The notes: a model not told the origin generated them from the sequence alone. 48,909 nt of DNA from Flavobacterium sp. HTF (GCF_003105115.1 NZ_QETH01000032.1:1-48909), one strand, 5' to 3'. Positions 1 to 8,739 are shown, numbered from the stretch's first letter. Program-made: numbers and translations.

Positions 1-120
1 ATAATTTTAGTAAAAAAAGCATGAAAACGGTTGAAATTAAATTTGGTTCAAAAGAATAAAGCTATACCTTTCGCACCGATTCCCAAATCGTATTCTAACC
101 CAAATAATTACAACCTACAC

Positions 121-1119
121 ATGAAGAAAATTACTTTAGGATTTTTATTTATTTGTCTGTCTATGCTTGTTATAAGCTGCTCAAATGAAGAAAAACCATC
201 GACTACTCCACAAGCTACAGATCCGAGACTGCCAAATCAGGAAAATTTTAAACCGGCAATACAATTGGTTCCCAAAGCCGTTACGGCAAAAAGTACCGGA
301 AAATCAACTGAAACAAAACAGCAGCGCCTTGTTAAAGAATTGGTATTTGATGTGGTAACAGATGATAACGGAGCAGAAATACACGAAAATTTTACCGACA
401 GACGTTATACCTATGACGCTAAAGGAAGGTTACATTCTGTAGACAAATATATTGACGGTCAATTGTTTAAAAACATAACAAAATTTGATTTTGACGACGC
501 TCACAAAGTAACCAATACCTATTATGCTGACATTGTTGCCGAAATCAACAGTGGCGGTTATATCTCGAAAGTGACAGCACCGAGCGGAACTGTAACGGAC
601 ATTTTTTATGACGAAATCGGGCGTGATGTAAAAGAAACTGAAAAAGGGACTTATACTCAAATTATTCAGGAACTTCAGCCGGATGGCAGTTATGAAGCCG
701 TTTCGGTTACTAAGCCAAAAACCGCTACTTATTTATACAGTTATGTTGACAACAAAGTTTTTGTAAACATCGTAACGACACAGCAAAACTACGCCAAACG
801 TGTTACAACCAATGGTGTTATTAGTTATACTTTTGCTGACAGGGTGGTCGAAACAACGTATGAACTTACGGTTGACTATACAAAAGCGGGAGTTTACTCG
901 AGCGAGCCAATCTTTAGATGTTATATTTATAACTGGATGCACATTCTGGACTGGAAAATCAAAGCGGTTTCTGAAGGTACTACCATGTACGAACTTCATT
1001 ATGAGTATGATTATAAATATGACACAAACGGTTATCTGACAGAATCTAATCTTAAAATAACCGATTTGAGTGCTCCTTCTGAACAAACACTGACAAGAAC
1101 TTTATATACTTACGAATAA
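121..1119 (+). CDS. Predicted surface lipoprotein with YD-like repeat segments
   Basis: Protein of 332 aa. The N-terminus is a lipoprotein signal peptide: Lys2-Lys3, a hydrophobic core, then the lipobox VISC with Cys20 as the acylated residue. The ATG at 121 puts the basic residues just before this core, so it is preferred over an upstream in-frame codon. After the cysteine comes Ser-Asn-Glu-Glu; acidic residues there resemble the Bacteroidota signal for export of lipoproteins to the cell surface, though the match is loose. The body has several YD/RHS-like segments (YTYDAKGRL, FYDEIGRD, YDYKYDTNGYL) spaced through a beta-rich sequence, suggesting a repetitive beta fold. No catalytic motif is visible. 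A hairpin terminator follows at 1141, so it is probably a single-gene unit. The precise function is unknown. Confidence 0.7.
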   Translation: MKKITLGFLFICLSMLVISCSNEEKPSTTPQATDPRLPNQENFKPAIQLVPKAVTAKSTGKSTETKQQRLVKELVFDVVTDDNGAEIHENFTDRRYTYDAKGRLHSVDKYIDGQLFKNITKFDFDDAHKVTNTYYADIVAEINSGGYISKVTAPSGTVTDIFYDEIGRDVKETEKGTYTQIIQELQPDGSYEAVSVTKPKTATYLYSYVDNKVFVNIVTTQQNYAKRVTTNGVISYTFADRVVETTYELTVDYTKAGVYSSEPIFRCYIYNWMHILDWKIKAVSEGTTMYELHYEYDYKYDTNGYLTESNLKITDLSAPSEQTLTRTLYTYE

Positions 1120-1140
1120 AGAAACTATATTTTTAATATA

Positions 1141-1177
1141 AAAAAGCGCGAACACTTTCTGTTTTTGCGCTTTTTTT
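1141..1177 (+). terminator. Intrinsic terminator after the lipoprotein gene
   Basis: A 9-bp perfect stem, AAAAAGCGC (1141-1149) with GCGCTTTTT (1167-1175), is followed by more T residues. It lies 21 bases after the lipoprotein stop codon. Confidence 0.8.
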
Positions 1178-1220
1178 ATTGCAATTATTTTTAAAGTATT
1201 TTCATTTTGAAGCCTTTTCC

Positions 1221-1228
1221 TACCTTTG
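1221..1228 (+). promoter_or_regulatory. Bacteroidota -7 box for the GNAT gene
   Basis: TACCTTTG matches TANNTTTG exactly. It sits inside the upstream extension of the next reading frame, so the initiator must be downstream of it, at ATG 1255. Confidence 0.6.
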
Positions 1229-1254
1229 ATAAAAAAATACAATTTACACGATCA

Positions 1255-1761
1255 ATGATTACAAAAGCAACACTGGCAGATATTCCTGCTTTAAACCAAT
1301 TAATAAATTCTGCTTACAGAGGAGAATCTTCTAAAAAAGGCTGGACTACAGAAGCCAATTTATTGGAAGGAAAAAGAACGAATGAAGAAGAATTGGCCGA
1401 AATTATAAATAATCCAAAAAATACAATTCTGAAATATACCGAAAATGACAACATAATCGGATCTGTTTTGCTGGTTGAAAAAGAAAATCAGTTGTACTTA
1501 GGCATGCTGACTGTTTCTCCCGAATTACAAAATAGCGGAATCGGTAAAAAAATGCTCGCCGAAGCAGAAAACCACGCCAGAGCTTTAGGATTGTCTTCGA
1601 TTATAATGACGGTAATTTCTGTGCGTGAGGAACTGATCGCATGGTACAAACGTCACGGTTATGTCGATACGGGCGAAAGAGAGGCTTTTCCCGAGAGCGG
1701 AATTCATGTTACGATTTCCCCAAATCCGCTGGAGTTTATCTTTTTGGAAAAGAAGATTTAA
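1255..1761 (+). CDS. GNAT family N-acetyltransferase
   Basis: Protein of 168 aa with a GCN5-related acetyltransferase fold. Visible features are the opening beta strand (ITKATLADIPALNQLINSAY), a central strand LYLGMLTVSPELQ, and the acetyl-CoA pyrophosphate loop QNSGIGKKML that matches Q/RxxGxG/A. The end (IAWYKRHGYVDTGERE) is the usual GNAT motif B region. The acceptor substrate cannot be told from sequence; small GNATs modify amines on metabolites, peptides or antibiotics. ATG 1255 is chosen because a -7 box lies at 1221-1228 and the family starts near this residue. It is monocistronic, followed by a repeat-rich region shared with a convergent gene. Confidence 0.85.
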   Translation: MITKATLADIPALNQLINSAYRGESSKKGWTTEANLLEGKRTNEEELAEIINNPKNTILKYTENDNIIGSVLLVEKENQLYLGMLTVSPELQNSGIGKKMLAEAENHARALGLSSIIMTVISVREELIAWYKRHGYVDTGEREAFPESGIHVTISPNPLEFIFLEKKI

Positions 1762-1768
1762 GGTTTTT

Positions 1769-1816
1769 TTGTTTCAGGTTTAAAAGTTTCAAGTTTCAGG
1801 TTTCAGGTTTCAGGTT
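1769..1816 (+). repeat. Short tandem TTTCAGG-type repeat
   Basis: Imperfect heptanucleotide copies (TTTCAGG, with variants TTTAAAAG and TTTCAAG) lie immediately after the GNAT stop codon. The tract is low complexity and has no coding signal. Confidence 0.7.
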
Positions 1817-1864
1817 TTGCCGCAGAGATGAGATTTGCAGAGTTTTTACATGAATGAGTATGGT

Positions 1865-1962
1865 TTGTCATTCTGAGGAACGAAGAATCACACCAGTAAC
1901 TCTACAAAGGTTATAATCTTTATGGAAATTCTTGTGTGATTCTTCGTTCCTCAGAATGACAA
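1865..1962. repeat. Large inverted repeat (REP/MITE-like) between convergent genes
   Basis: Arms 1865-1893 and 1934-1962 are perfect 29-base reverse complements around a 40-base loop. The core of the arm is CATTCTGAGGAACGAAGAAT. Similar palindromic intergenic elements are scattered through many bacterial genomes. It may act as a bidirectional terminator or RNA stabiliser between the convergent GNAT and DUF3037 genes; mobility is not shown by this single copy. Confidence 0.8.
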
Positions 1963-1969
1963 CACAAAA

Positions 1970-2008
1970 CCTTTGAACCTCTGCCCCTCTGAACCTTTGA
2001 ACCTATAA
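1970..2008. repeat. GAACCTTT/GAACCTCT octamer tract
   Basis: Degenerate octamers (CTTTGAACCTCTG, CTCTGAACCTTTGAACCT) lie between the inverted repeat and the DUF3037 stop. They belong to the same type as the tract at 14159-14210. Confidence 0.6.
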
Positions 2009-2009
2009 A

Positions 2010-2393
2010 CTAAAGAACCAACTCTTCAAACAATCTCTGAATTGTTTTTTCCAAATCCTCACATACGCCCGGGTGCGGCCTTGACGTTTGTATGGCAGAA
2101 CTTCTGATTGCCGTTAACCAGCGAAAACGCTCCGGAATCTCAAATTCGGCAATTGGACCGCCGTCTTTGGTTCCTTTTGTGATTTTCTCCAGTGAGGTTA
2201 AATTGCACTCTAATTGTTCGATGTCAAAATCGGCAGAAAGAGCTTGTATTTTTTCTTTATTTAAATGAAAAAGAACCTTTATAAATTTTGCTTTTTTACA
2301 AAACAAAATCACTCCGATATTCAGGAATTCTTCGCGCTCTACTCTTGGTACCACACGAATCACGGCATACTCATATAAGTGATTATCTTGCAT
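2010..2393 (-). CDS. DUF3037 family protein, partner of the HipA-like kinase
   Basis: Protein of 127 aa. The start (YEYAVIRVVPRVEREEFLNIGVILFC) is characteristic of DUF3037, a small family without a known biochemical activity. Its first codons overlap the end of the HipA-like gene by 11 bases, so the two are translationally coupled and probably act together; this pairing is, as far as I recall, recurrent in bacteria. There are no transmembrane segments, no signal peptide and no obvious catalytic triad. The length is normal for the family. Any claim that it is an antitoxin would be speculation, since it has no recognisable DNA-binding helix-turn-helix like HipB. Confidence 0.8.
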   Translation of the reverse strand: MQDNHLYEYAVIRVVPRVEREEFLNIGVILFCKKAKFIKVLFHLNKEKIQALSADFDIEQLECNLTSLEKITKGTKDGGPIAEFEIPERFRWLTAIRSSAIQTSRPHPGVCEDLEKTIQRLFEELVL

Positions 2394-3165
2394 TTTGCGC
2401 CTGATTTACAAAGATTTCTGAATTATTTAATCTCGTCTGCAAAAACTGTAGGTATACATTTCGCAATGCTTCGGGTGTTTCTTCCGTGTCTTCCCACTGC
2501 AGCCACTCAAACGGAATCGTATTGACAATATCTTCAAGAATTTCCGGAGTCAAAATAGCTTTATATTCTGCATCAACTTCTTTTAAAAGTGAAGCCTGAG
2601 GCAACAAAACGTGATCTTTTATTAGTGCAAACGGGCTTTTGGCATGCTGCTCCCAATTGTTCCAGGAATGATGAAAATACAGACATGCACCATGATCAAT
2701 AAGCCATAATTCCTTATGCCAAATCAACATATTGGTGTTTTTAAAAGTTCTGTCAACATTTGTAATATAAGCATCCAGCCAGACGATTTGTGAAGCTAAT
2801 TTTGCATCAACTGTCGTTACCACAGGATCAAAAGTAATCGCGCCAGACAAAAAATGAAGTGCCAAATTTAGTCCCTGGCTTCCTTGCAGGAGATCCTGGA
2901 TTTCTTCGTCGGCTTCGGTTCTTCCGAAAGCTTCGTCAAGATTGGCAAAAACTAATTCGGGCAACTGTAGTTTTAAAGCTTTTGCAATTTGTCCGCCTAC
3001 CAATTCGGCAATCAAGGCTTTTACACCGTGTCCGGCACCTTTAAATTTTAATACATATTTAAAATCGTCATTGGCTTCTGCTAAAGCCGGCAGAGATCCG
3101 CCTTCACGCAAGGGCGTGATATATCGTGTAACGTTAACCGTTCTGAGATCGAAGTTGTTTTCCAT
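2383..3165 (-). CDS. HipA-like kinase domain protein
   Basis: Protein of 260 aa with a minimal HipA-type kinase core. Visible signatures are an N-terminal nucleotide-lobe segment (KYVLKFKGAGHGVKALIAEL), the catalytic loop NVDRTFKNTNML with Asp138 and Asn143, and a DFG-equivalent LIDHGACL with Asp157. Full HipA toxins are about 430 aa and phosphorylate a tRNA synthetase; this shorter form lacks the HipA N-terminal subdomain and has no hipB neighbour, so a classical toxin role is not implied. It is followed with overlap by DUF3037. A -7 box ends only four bases before the start codon, suggesting a leaderless or near-leaderless transcript. A heptamer array lies directly upstream. Confidence 0.82.
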   Translation of the reverse strand: MENNFDLRTVNVTRYITPLREGGSLPALAEANDDFKYVLKFKGAGHGVKALIAELVGGQIAKALKLQLPELVFANLDEAFGRTEADEEIQDLLQGSQGLNLALHFLSGAITFDPVVTTVDAKLASQIVWLDAYITNVDRTFKNTNMLIWHKELWLIDHGACLYFHHSWNNWEQHAKSPFALIKDHVLLPQASLLKEVDAEYKAILTPEILEDIVNTIPFEWLQWEDTEETPEALRNVYLQFLQTRLNNSEIFVNQAQNAR

Positions 3166-3169
3166 ATTA

Positions 3170-3177
3170 CAAACTTA
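3170..3177 (-). promoter_or_regulatory. -7 box of the HipA-like/DUF3037 operon
   Basis: On the minus strand this reads TAAGTTTG, an exact TANNTTTG match. Only four bases separate it from the ATG at 3165, so transcription should begin at or next to the start codon. Confidence 0.5.
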
Positions 3178-3207
3178 CGAATATTTAGAAATTTTTGATT
3201 GCAGAGT

Positions 3208-3340
3208 TTAGATTGTAGATTTTAGATTGTAGATTTTAGATTGTAGATTTTAGATTGTAGATTTTAGATTGTAGATTGTAGATTGTAGATTTTAGATTTT
3301 AGATTGTAGATTGTAGATTTTAGATTGTAGATTGTAGATT
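3208..3340. repeat. 19-copy heptanucleotide array, KTAGATT
   Basis: Exactly 19 consecutive 7-base units, each GTAGATT or TTAGATT, make up 133 bases. The array sits between the HipA-like operon promoter and the end of the NAD(P)H-hydrate dehydratase gene. It has no spacers, so it is not CRISPR. Arrays like this are prone to slippage. Confidence 0.95.
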
Positions 3341-3376
3341 TTTTAACTGCATGAAAAAACTTTGTGCCCTCTGCTG

Positions 3377-4225
3377 CTATTTTTCAAGGCTCAAAAACGC
3401 TTTTCCTAGATTCTTAATAATATCAGAAGCGATAAAGGATTGATATCCGGTTTTTGGAAGTGCAATATCTGCTGTCAAACCGTGAAGGTAAACCCCAAGT
3501 CTCACAGCCTGATCGGGCACATAGCCCTGTGCCAATAAACTCGTAATCATTCCGGTCAGTACGTCTCCGCTTCCGGCAGTCGCCAATGCCGCATTTCCGG
3601 TGGTATTCTGATAAATTTTACTTTGATTTACAATAAATGTCGGTGCGCCTTTCATCACAATAATAACTTTGTAATGTTCAGAAAAAGCAATTGTATTTTC
3701 AAACTTTTCAGTATCAGATTCCCAACTCCCGATTAATCTTTCGAGTTCTTTCGGATGTGGCGTCAGGATTGTATTTTCGGGCAGCAAGTCCAGCCATGAT
3801 TTATTAAGGGATAATATATTCAGTGCATCAGCATCAAGAACTAACGGTTTATTTGCTGTTTTCAAAAAATTAAAAAGTGCTTTTTGACTTTCTTTGTCCT
3901 GCCCCATTCCCGGCCCAATTCCGATTGCCTCAGGCTCAACGGGCAAAACTATATTGGTAAGACAATTTTCATTTTCATCGGTAGCAGCCATAACTTCAGG
4001 AATACTGGTTTGTACAATTTGATAGCCACATTTGGGAACAAAAGCCGTTACAAGCCCGCACCCCGTTTTTAAACATGCTTTTGAAGCTAAAACCACAGCT
4101 CCAATTTTCCCATAACTTCCGCCAATAATAAGAGCATGCCCCTGAATTCCTTTATGTGCCAGAGGATTTACAGGTTTATAAAAAGTGAGGATTTCTTGTT
4201 TTGTTATTTGTAACGGAACTTTCAT
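3377..4225 (-). CDS. nnrD: ADP-dependent NAD(P)H-hydrate dehydratase
   Basis: Protein of 282 aa that removes water from NADHX or NADPHX using ADP, repairing damaged nicotinamide cofactors in the cytoplasm. It is the carbohydrate-kinase-like C-terminal domain of the YjeF family: [14 protein letters not shown] (30-43), [10 protein letters not shown] (101-110), [11 protein letters not shown] (129-139), LTPHPKE (154-160), and the nucleotide/catalytic motif AGSGDVLTG (217-225) with Asp221. The N-terminal epimerase domain (NnrE) that is often fused in other bacteria is absent, so an epimerase would have to be encoded elsewhere. A -7 box at 4253-4260 supports this start. Confidence 0.92.
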   Translation of the reverse strand: MKVPLQITKQEILTFYKPVNPLAHKGIQGHALIIGGSYGKIGAVVLASKACLKTGCGLVTAFVPKCGYQIVQTSIPEVMAATDENENCLTNIVLPVEPEAIGIGPGMGQDKESQKALFNFLKTANKPLVLDADALNILSLNKSWLDLLPENTILTPHPKELERLIGSWESDTEKFENTIAFSEHYKVIIVMKGAPTFIVNQSKIYQNTTGNAALATAGSGDVLTGMITSLLAQGYVPDQAVRLGVYLHGLTADIALPKTGYQSFIASDIIKNLGKAFLSLEK

Positions 4226-4252
4226 TGTAAGTATTTTGCGGTTTTAAAATTA

Positions 4253-4260
4253 CAAAATTA
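4253..4260 (-). promoter_or_regulatory. -7 box upstream of nnrD
   Basis: The minus strand reads TAATTTTG, an exact TANNTTTG match 27 bases ahead of the nnrD start. Confidence 0.5.
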
Positions 4261-4453
4261 TCAAATGTCAGGAATTTTCTTATAAGTTAAATATTCGTTA
4301 TTATTCATTTTATATGTTTTGCAATCAGGATTAAAAGAATCCCTTCTCTTTTTATTTTCTTTTAAAATCAAAAGATATAGCGAATAGCACGAAATAGCTG
4401 CCAATCATTACGAATTTTATAATTTATAGTAGTAATTTTCGATATTTTTTAAA

Positions 4454-4461
4454 TAAATTTG
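4454..4461 (+). promoter_or_regulatory. -7 box upstream of gcvT
   Basis: TAAATTTG matches TANNTTTG and lies 25 bases ahead of the gcvT ATG. Confidence 0.55.
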
Positions 4462-4486
4462 CGACTCAATTTTTTAATTCAACACA

Positions 4487-5569
4487 ATGAAAAATACTGC
4501 GCTTACGCACATACACGAAGGTTTAGGAGCAAAAATGCTTCCTTTTGCCGGCTACAATATGCCAATTACTTATGAAGGTGTTAATGCTGAACATGAAACG
4601 GTTCGTAACAGTGTTGGCGTTTTTGACGTTTCGCATATGGGCGAATTTTTACTTTCAGGACCAAATGCCCTGGCACTGATCCAAAAAGTTACTTCAAACG
4701 ATGCTTCGACACTAACGATCGGAAGAGCGCAATATTCTTGTCTTCCAAACAATGAAGGCGGAATTGTAGATGATTTAATTGTGTACAAAATGAAAGAAGA
4801 GCAGTATTTACTTGTTGTAAATGCTTCTAATATTGAAAAAGACTGGAACTGGATTTCATCACACAATGATCTGGGTGTTGAAATGAAAAATATATCTGAT
4901 GATTATTCTTTATTGGCCATTCAGGGACCAAAAGCTGTTGAAGCTATGCAGTCTTTGTCTTCTATTGATTTAGCTGCAATCGCTTATTATCATTTTGAAG
5001 TAGCCGATTTTGCCGGAATTGAGCACGTAATCATTTCTGCAACCGGTTATACTGGTTCTGGCGGATTTGAAATTTACTGTAAAAACAGCGAAGTAGAACA
5101 AATCTGGAATAAAGTTTTTGAGGCTGGTGCCGCTTTCGGAATCAAGCCTATTGGTCTTGCAGCTCGTGATACTTTACGCCTTGAAATGGGTTTCTGCCTA
5201 TACGGAAACGATATTAATGATACAACTTCACCGCTTGAAGCAGGTTTAGGATGGATTACTAAATTCACAAAAGAATTCACTAATTCGGATAGTCTTAAAA
5301 AACAAAAAGAAGAAGGTGTTACAAAAAAATTAGTGGCGTTTGAAATGCAGGAACGCGCAGTTCCAAGACACGATTACGAAATTGTGGATGCAACTGGTGC
5401 TGTTATTGGAATTGTAACTTCCGGAACTATGTCGCCTTCTATGAACAAAGGAATCGGATTAGGTTATGTTACGGTAAACAATAGTGCTGTTGACAGCGAT
5501 ATCTATATTAGAATCAGAAAGAATGATGTTCCTGCAAAAGTGGTAAAACTGCCTTTTTACAAGAAATAA
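4487..5569 (+). CDS. gcvT: Glycine cleavage system aminomethyltransferase (T protein)
   Basis: Protein of 360 aa, the normal GcvT length. It takes the aminomethyl group from lipoyl-H protein, releases ammonia and gives 5,10-methylene-tetrahydrofolate. Diagnostic stretches are [28 protein letters not shown], the folate-site region [33 protein letters not shown] and the C-terminal barrel [21 protein letters not shown]. It stands alone here; gcvP and gcvH are not in the window. It has its own promoter and a hairpin terminator just after the stop, so it is monocistronic. Confidence 0.97.
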   Translation: MKNTALTHIHEGLGAKMLPFAGYNMPITYEGVNAEHETVRNSVGVFDVSHMGEFLLSGPNALALIQKVTSNDASTLTIGRAQYSCLPNNEGGIVDDLIVYKMKEEQYLLVVNASNIEKDWNWISSHNDLGVEMKNISDDYSLLAIQGPKAVEAMQSLSSIDLAAIAYYHFEVADFAGIEHVIISATGYTGSGGFEIYCKNSEVEQIWNKVFEAGAAFGIKPIGLAARDTLRLEMGFCLYGNDINDTTSPLEAGLGWITKFTKEFTNSDSLKKQKEEGVTKKLVAFEMQERAVPRHDYEIVDATGAVIGIVTSGTMSPSMNKGIGLGYVTVNNSAVDSDIYIRIRKNDVPAKVVKLPFYKK

Positions 5570-5591
5570 TTATTTTTTAAAACCATATTTT

Positions 5592-5628
5592 AAATGCATT
5601 GCAATGAAAATTGTAATGCATTTTTTTT
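5592..5628 (+). terminator. Intrinsic terminator after gcvT
   Basis: The stem AAATGCATTGCAAT/ATTGTAATGCATTT has a GAAA loop and one G-T pair, and is followed by a T run. Confidence 0.85.
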
Positions 5629-5819
5629 GCCCTGAACTCACATTTTAAATCTGAAATGAATTACAATTGGTGAATTTGTCAAAATTATGCTCAGATTGAT
5701 AACAAATACACTTTGTGCGAATGGTCGATAAAATTATTTCTTCAACGATTTTTTAGCGAAAATACTGTCTTTTATCGAAAAATTACCGTAATTTTAGGGT
5801 AAACGATGATTTCAAATCT

Positions 5820-7850
5820 ATGAAAAATATATTTTTAGTATTCATTTTAAGCACGAGTGTCCTTTTTGGTCAGGACAGTGACAAAACATGCGAAATACTA
5901 AACAAAATAAATGTGGTGATACAAACAGAACATGTTCGCCCAAAACCAATTGATGACAGTCTTTCTGTTTTTGTTTTTGATAATCTTATTAACGAGTTAG
6001 ATCCTTCCAGAAATATATTTTTTTTAAGCGAATACAATGAAATGTATCAAAATTACCGCTTAAATTTAGACAACTTAATTCTTGAAAATGATTGTCGCTT
6101 TTTGGGAGATATTACCAATAAATACAGAAACGGTCTTTTGAGAACCAAAGCTGTTTTGGAGAAAATCCAAAATGAGCCTATGGATTATACGAAAAAAGAT
6201 ACCATACGATTTTACAAAAAATCGTTCCCTTTTTACCTCGTAAAAGAAAACCTGGAAAAGGTCTGGGCAAAAAAACTTCGTTATCAGATTTTAGATGATA
6301 TTGCAGAAACCAGCGATAACCTGGATTCTATAAAAGCGAACTTCAAATCGATTGAAGCAGTGTCAAAAAATATGATTTTATCTAATGAAATCTGCAGAAT
6401 AAACACATTACTCGAATCAAAAAGCACACAGGAAGAAAAACTATATAACTTCTTCTGCACTTATTTTGATCCGCATACGGCCTATTTTAGTAATGATTCC
6501 AAATCGAGTTTTGTTGCTTCCCTGTCCAAAGAGCATTTGTCATTGGGAATGACGGTTAACCTCAACGAAAAGAACGAAATCATAATTGATGAAATCGATC
6601 CGAATGGCCCTGCATTTAAAACCGGGCAAATCAAAAAAGGCGATCAGATTGTTTCGGTATCCAATCAAAAAGAAACTTTGCAGGTTTCCTGTGCTTCCTT
6701 AGAATCTATTTCGACCATGATTTTATCCGAATCAAATCGAAATATTGTCCTTACGTTAAAACGAAATTCAGGCAAAAATTTTGATGTCTATATTGAAAAA
6801 CAGGTCATGAAGGATGAAGAAAATTCTGTTTTTAGTTTTATAGTGGGCAAAGATGATAAAATCGGGTATATTAAAATTCCAAGTTTTTATGCCGATTTAG
6901 ACGGAAACAGCAGAAAAGGCTGTGCCGATGATGTGGCCCGTGAAGTGATAAAACTTGAAAAAGATAATATTAAAGGCCTTGTAATTGACCTGATTGACAA
7001 TGGCGGCGGTTCTATGGAAGAAGCCATAAAACTGGCGGGAATGTTTGTTGATTATGGTCCGCTTTCTGTAGTGGTAGATAACAAAAAAAATCAATCTGTA
7101 ATACAAGATCCGTACAGAGGATTAATTTACAAAGGTCCTATTGTAGTTTTGATAAATAGTAACACGGCTTCGGCGAGTGAGTTTTTCTCTTCTATTTTAC
7201 AGGATTATAACCGCGCTTTGTTGTTGGGCAGTAATACGCTCGGAAAAGCAACAATGCAGACCATTCTTTCGCTTGACGAAGACAAAAACACTGATTTCCT
7301 GAAAATTACAATTAATAAATTCTACAGAATTACAGGCAAAAGCCATCAATATATTGGCGTTAAACCAGATGTAATTCTGCCTGAATTTTACGAAGACGTA
7401 TATCAGAAAGAAAGTGATTTTCCGACAGCAATTAAAAATGACAGCATAGAAACTTTTTTAAAATACAAACCCTATGTAAAGAGAAATCTTATAGACAAAA
7501 TTGCCACTAACAGTTCTCTGAGATTAGCCGATAATTTTTATTTTAATGATATAAAGAAAATCAACAAAAAAATTGATCTGATCGTGAATGTACCGAAATC
7601 AGAAATTCCGATGACTCTGGACGCAATTTTTGAGCAGAAAAACACAATTAACTCACTTTGGAAAGACATTCACACTTTTAACGACGACAACAATCCTCTG
7701 GATATTTCCAATTCTACTGTCAATCAATTTCTATTGGGCGCCTACCCTACTGAAAAAACGATAAACCAGTATCAGATCAATAATCTGAAAACAAATCCAT
7801 ACCTCAACGAAGCTGTAAATATCATTACTGAATTTAATAGCTCAAAATAA
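5820..7850 (+). CDS. S41 family C-terminal processing (tail-specific) protease
   Basis: Protein of 676 aa with an N-terminal signal peptide (cleavage likely near the GQD at residues 17-19), so periplasmic. The layout is that of Prc/tail-specific proteases: a helical N-terminal domain, a PDZ domain around residues 235-315 (LSLGMTVNLNEKNEIIIDEI, AFKTGQIKKGDQIVSV), then the S41 catalytic core. The nucleophile is Ser451 in NTASASEFFSS and the general base is Lys476 in LGKATMQ; the 25-residue gap equals that of E. coli Prc (Ser430/Lys455). It probably trims C-termini of envelope proteins. The 250 bases upstream hold the gcvT terminator and a near-match -7 box around 5786-5793. Confidence 0.9.
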   Translation: MKNIFLVFILSTSVLFGQDSDKTCEILNKINVVIQTEHVRPKPIDDSLSVFVFDNLINELDPSRNIFFLSEYNEMYQNYRLNLDNLILENDCRFLGDITNKYRNGLLRTKAVLEKIQNEPMDYTKKDTIRFYKKSFPFYLVKENLEKVWAKKLRYQILDDIAETSDNLDSIKANFKSIEAVSKNMILSNEICRINTLLESKSTQEEKLYNFFCTYFDPHTAYFSNDSKSSFVASLSKEHLSLGMTVNLNEKNEIIIDEIDPNGPAFKTGQIKKGDQIVSVSNQKETLQVSCASLESISTMILSESNRNIVLTLKRNSGKNFDVYIEKQVMKDEENSVFSFIVGKDDKIGYIKIPSFYADLDGNSRKGCADDVAREVIKLEKDNIKGLVIDLIDNGGGSMEEAIKLAGMFVDYGPLSVVVDNKKNQSVIQDPYRGLIYKGPIVVLINSNTASASEFFSSILQDYNRALLLGSNTLGKATMQTILSLDEDKNTDFLKITINKFYRITGKSHQYIGVKPDVILPEFYEDVYQKESDFPTAIKNDSIETFLKYKPYVKRNLIDKIATNSSLRLADNFYFNDIKKINKKIDLIVNVPKSEIPMTLDAIFEQKNTINSLWKDIHTFNDDNNPLDISNSTVNQFLLGAYPTEKTINQYQINNLKTNPYLNEAVNIITEFNSSK

Positions 7851-7950
7851 AATCTTGCTCTTTTTTGCTTCAGGTTGACGGTTCATACTGTACCTAAAAG
7901 CAGAAACCTGAAAGTCCGAACTTAAACATTAAAAAAAGAATAGTTTTGAT

Positions 7951-7981
7951 TTTGGAAAAATAAGGAATAACCGTATTTTTG
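7951..7981 (+). promoter_or_regulatory. Full Bacteroidota promoter for yebC
   Basis: TTTG at 7951-7954, a 19-base spacer and TATTTTTG at 7974-7981 form a textbook -33/-7 pair. The yebC ATG follows at 8005. Confidence 0.65.
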
Positions 7982-8004
7982 CATCACAAAATAAAAAATT
8001 AGTA

Positions 8005-8718
8005 ATGGGAAGAGCGTTCGAATTTAGAAAAGGAAGAAAAATGAAACGTTGGTCTGCAATGGCCAAAACATTTACCCGAATTGGTAAAGATATCGTTATG
8101 GCTGTTAAAGAAGGTGGTCCTAACCCAGATGCCAATTCTAGATTAAGAGCTGTAATACAAAATGCAAAAGCGGCCAACATGCCTAAGGACAATGTGGAGC
8201 GCGCTATAAAAAATGCAAGTAATAAAGATACTGCCAATTATAAAGAAATTTTGTTTGAAGGATATGCTCCTCACGGAATTGCAATTTTGATTGAAACAGC
8301 ATCTGACAACAATAACAGAACTGTAGCAAATATTCGTAGCTATTTTAATAAATGTAATGGTACAATGGGAACTCAGGGTTCTGTTGAGTTTATGTTTGAC
8401 CATACATGTAACTTTAGAATTGCAAAAGGAAATCTTGATCCTGAAGAATTAGAATTAGAGTTAATTGATTTTGGTGCAGAAGAAGTTTTTGAAGATGAAG
8501 ACGGAATATTAATCTATGCCCCTTTCGGAAGTTTTGGTGCTTTGCAAAAAGAATTAGAAAACAGAGGTCTTGAAATTTTATCTTCTGGTTTTGAGCGTAT
8601 TCCTCAAATCACAAAAGAACTTACTGAAGCACAAATCGCTGATGTAGAGAAGTTAATAGAAAAAATAGAAGAAGATGATGACGTAATGAACGTTTATCAC
8701 ACAATGAAAGAAGAATAA
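8005..8718 (+). CDS. yebC: YebC/PmpR family translation/transcription regulator
   Basis: Protein of 237 aa, cytoplasmic, typical for the family. The start MGRAFEFRKGRKMKRWSAMAKTFTRIGKDI is the Bacteroidota version of the conserved YebC N-terminus, followed by GGPNPDANSRLRAVIQNAKAANMPKDNVERAI and the EGYAPHGIAILIE segment. YebC proteins were long annotated as transcription factors; more recent work ties some members to easing ribosome stalling on polyproline, so the molecular role here stays open. The gene has its own promoter and terminator. There is nothing unusual in its length or motifs. Confidence 0.95.
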   Translation: MGRAFEFRKGRKMKRWSAMAKTFTRIGKDIVMAVKEGGPNPDANSRLRAVIQNAKAANMPKDNVERAIKNASNKDTANYKEILFEGYAPHGIAILIETASDNNNRTVANIRSYFNKCNGTMGTQGSVEFMFDHTCNFRIAKGNLDPEELELELIDFGAEEVFEDEDGILIYAPFGSFGALQKELENRGLEILSSGFERIPQITKELTEAQIADVEKLIEKIEEDDDVMNVYHTMKEE

Positions 8719-8739
8719 TTTTTTTCTTTATATAAAATC

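Noticed and set aside
121..1119. RHS/polymorphic toxin protein
   Set aside because: There are only a few YD-like segments, the length is 332 aa and a lipobox is present. No RHS core signature or toxin tip is visible.
2383..3165. Classical HipBA toxin-antitoxin system
   Set aside because: There is no HipB-like helix-turn-helix gene and the kinase is much shorter than HipA; the partner is DUF3037.
3208..3340. CRISPR array
   Set aside because: The units are contiguous heptamers without unique spacers, and no cas gene is present. It is a simple tandem repeat.
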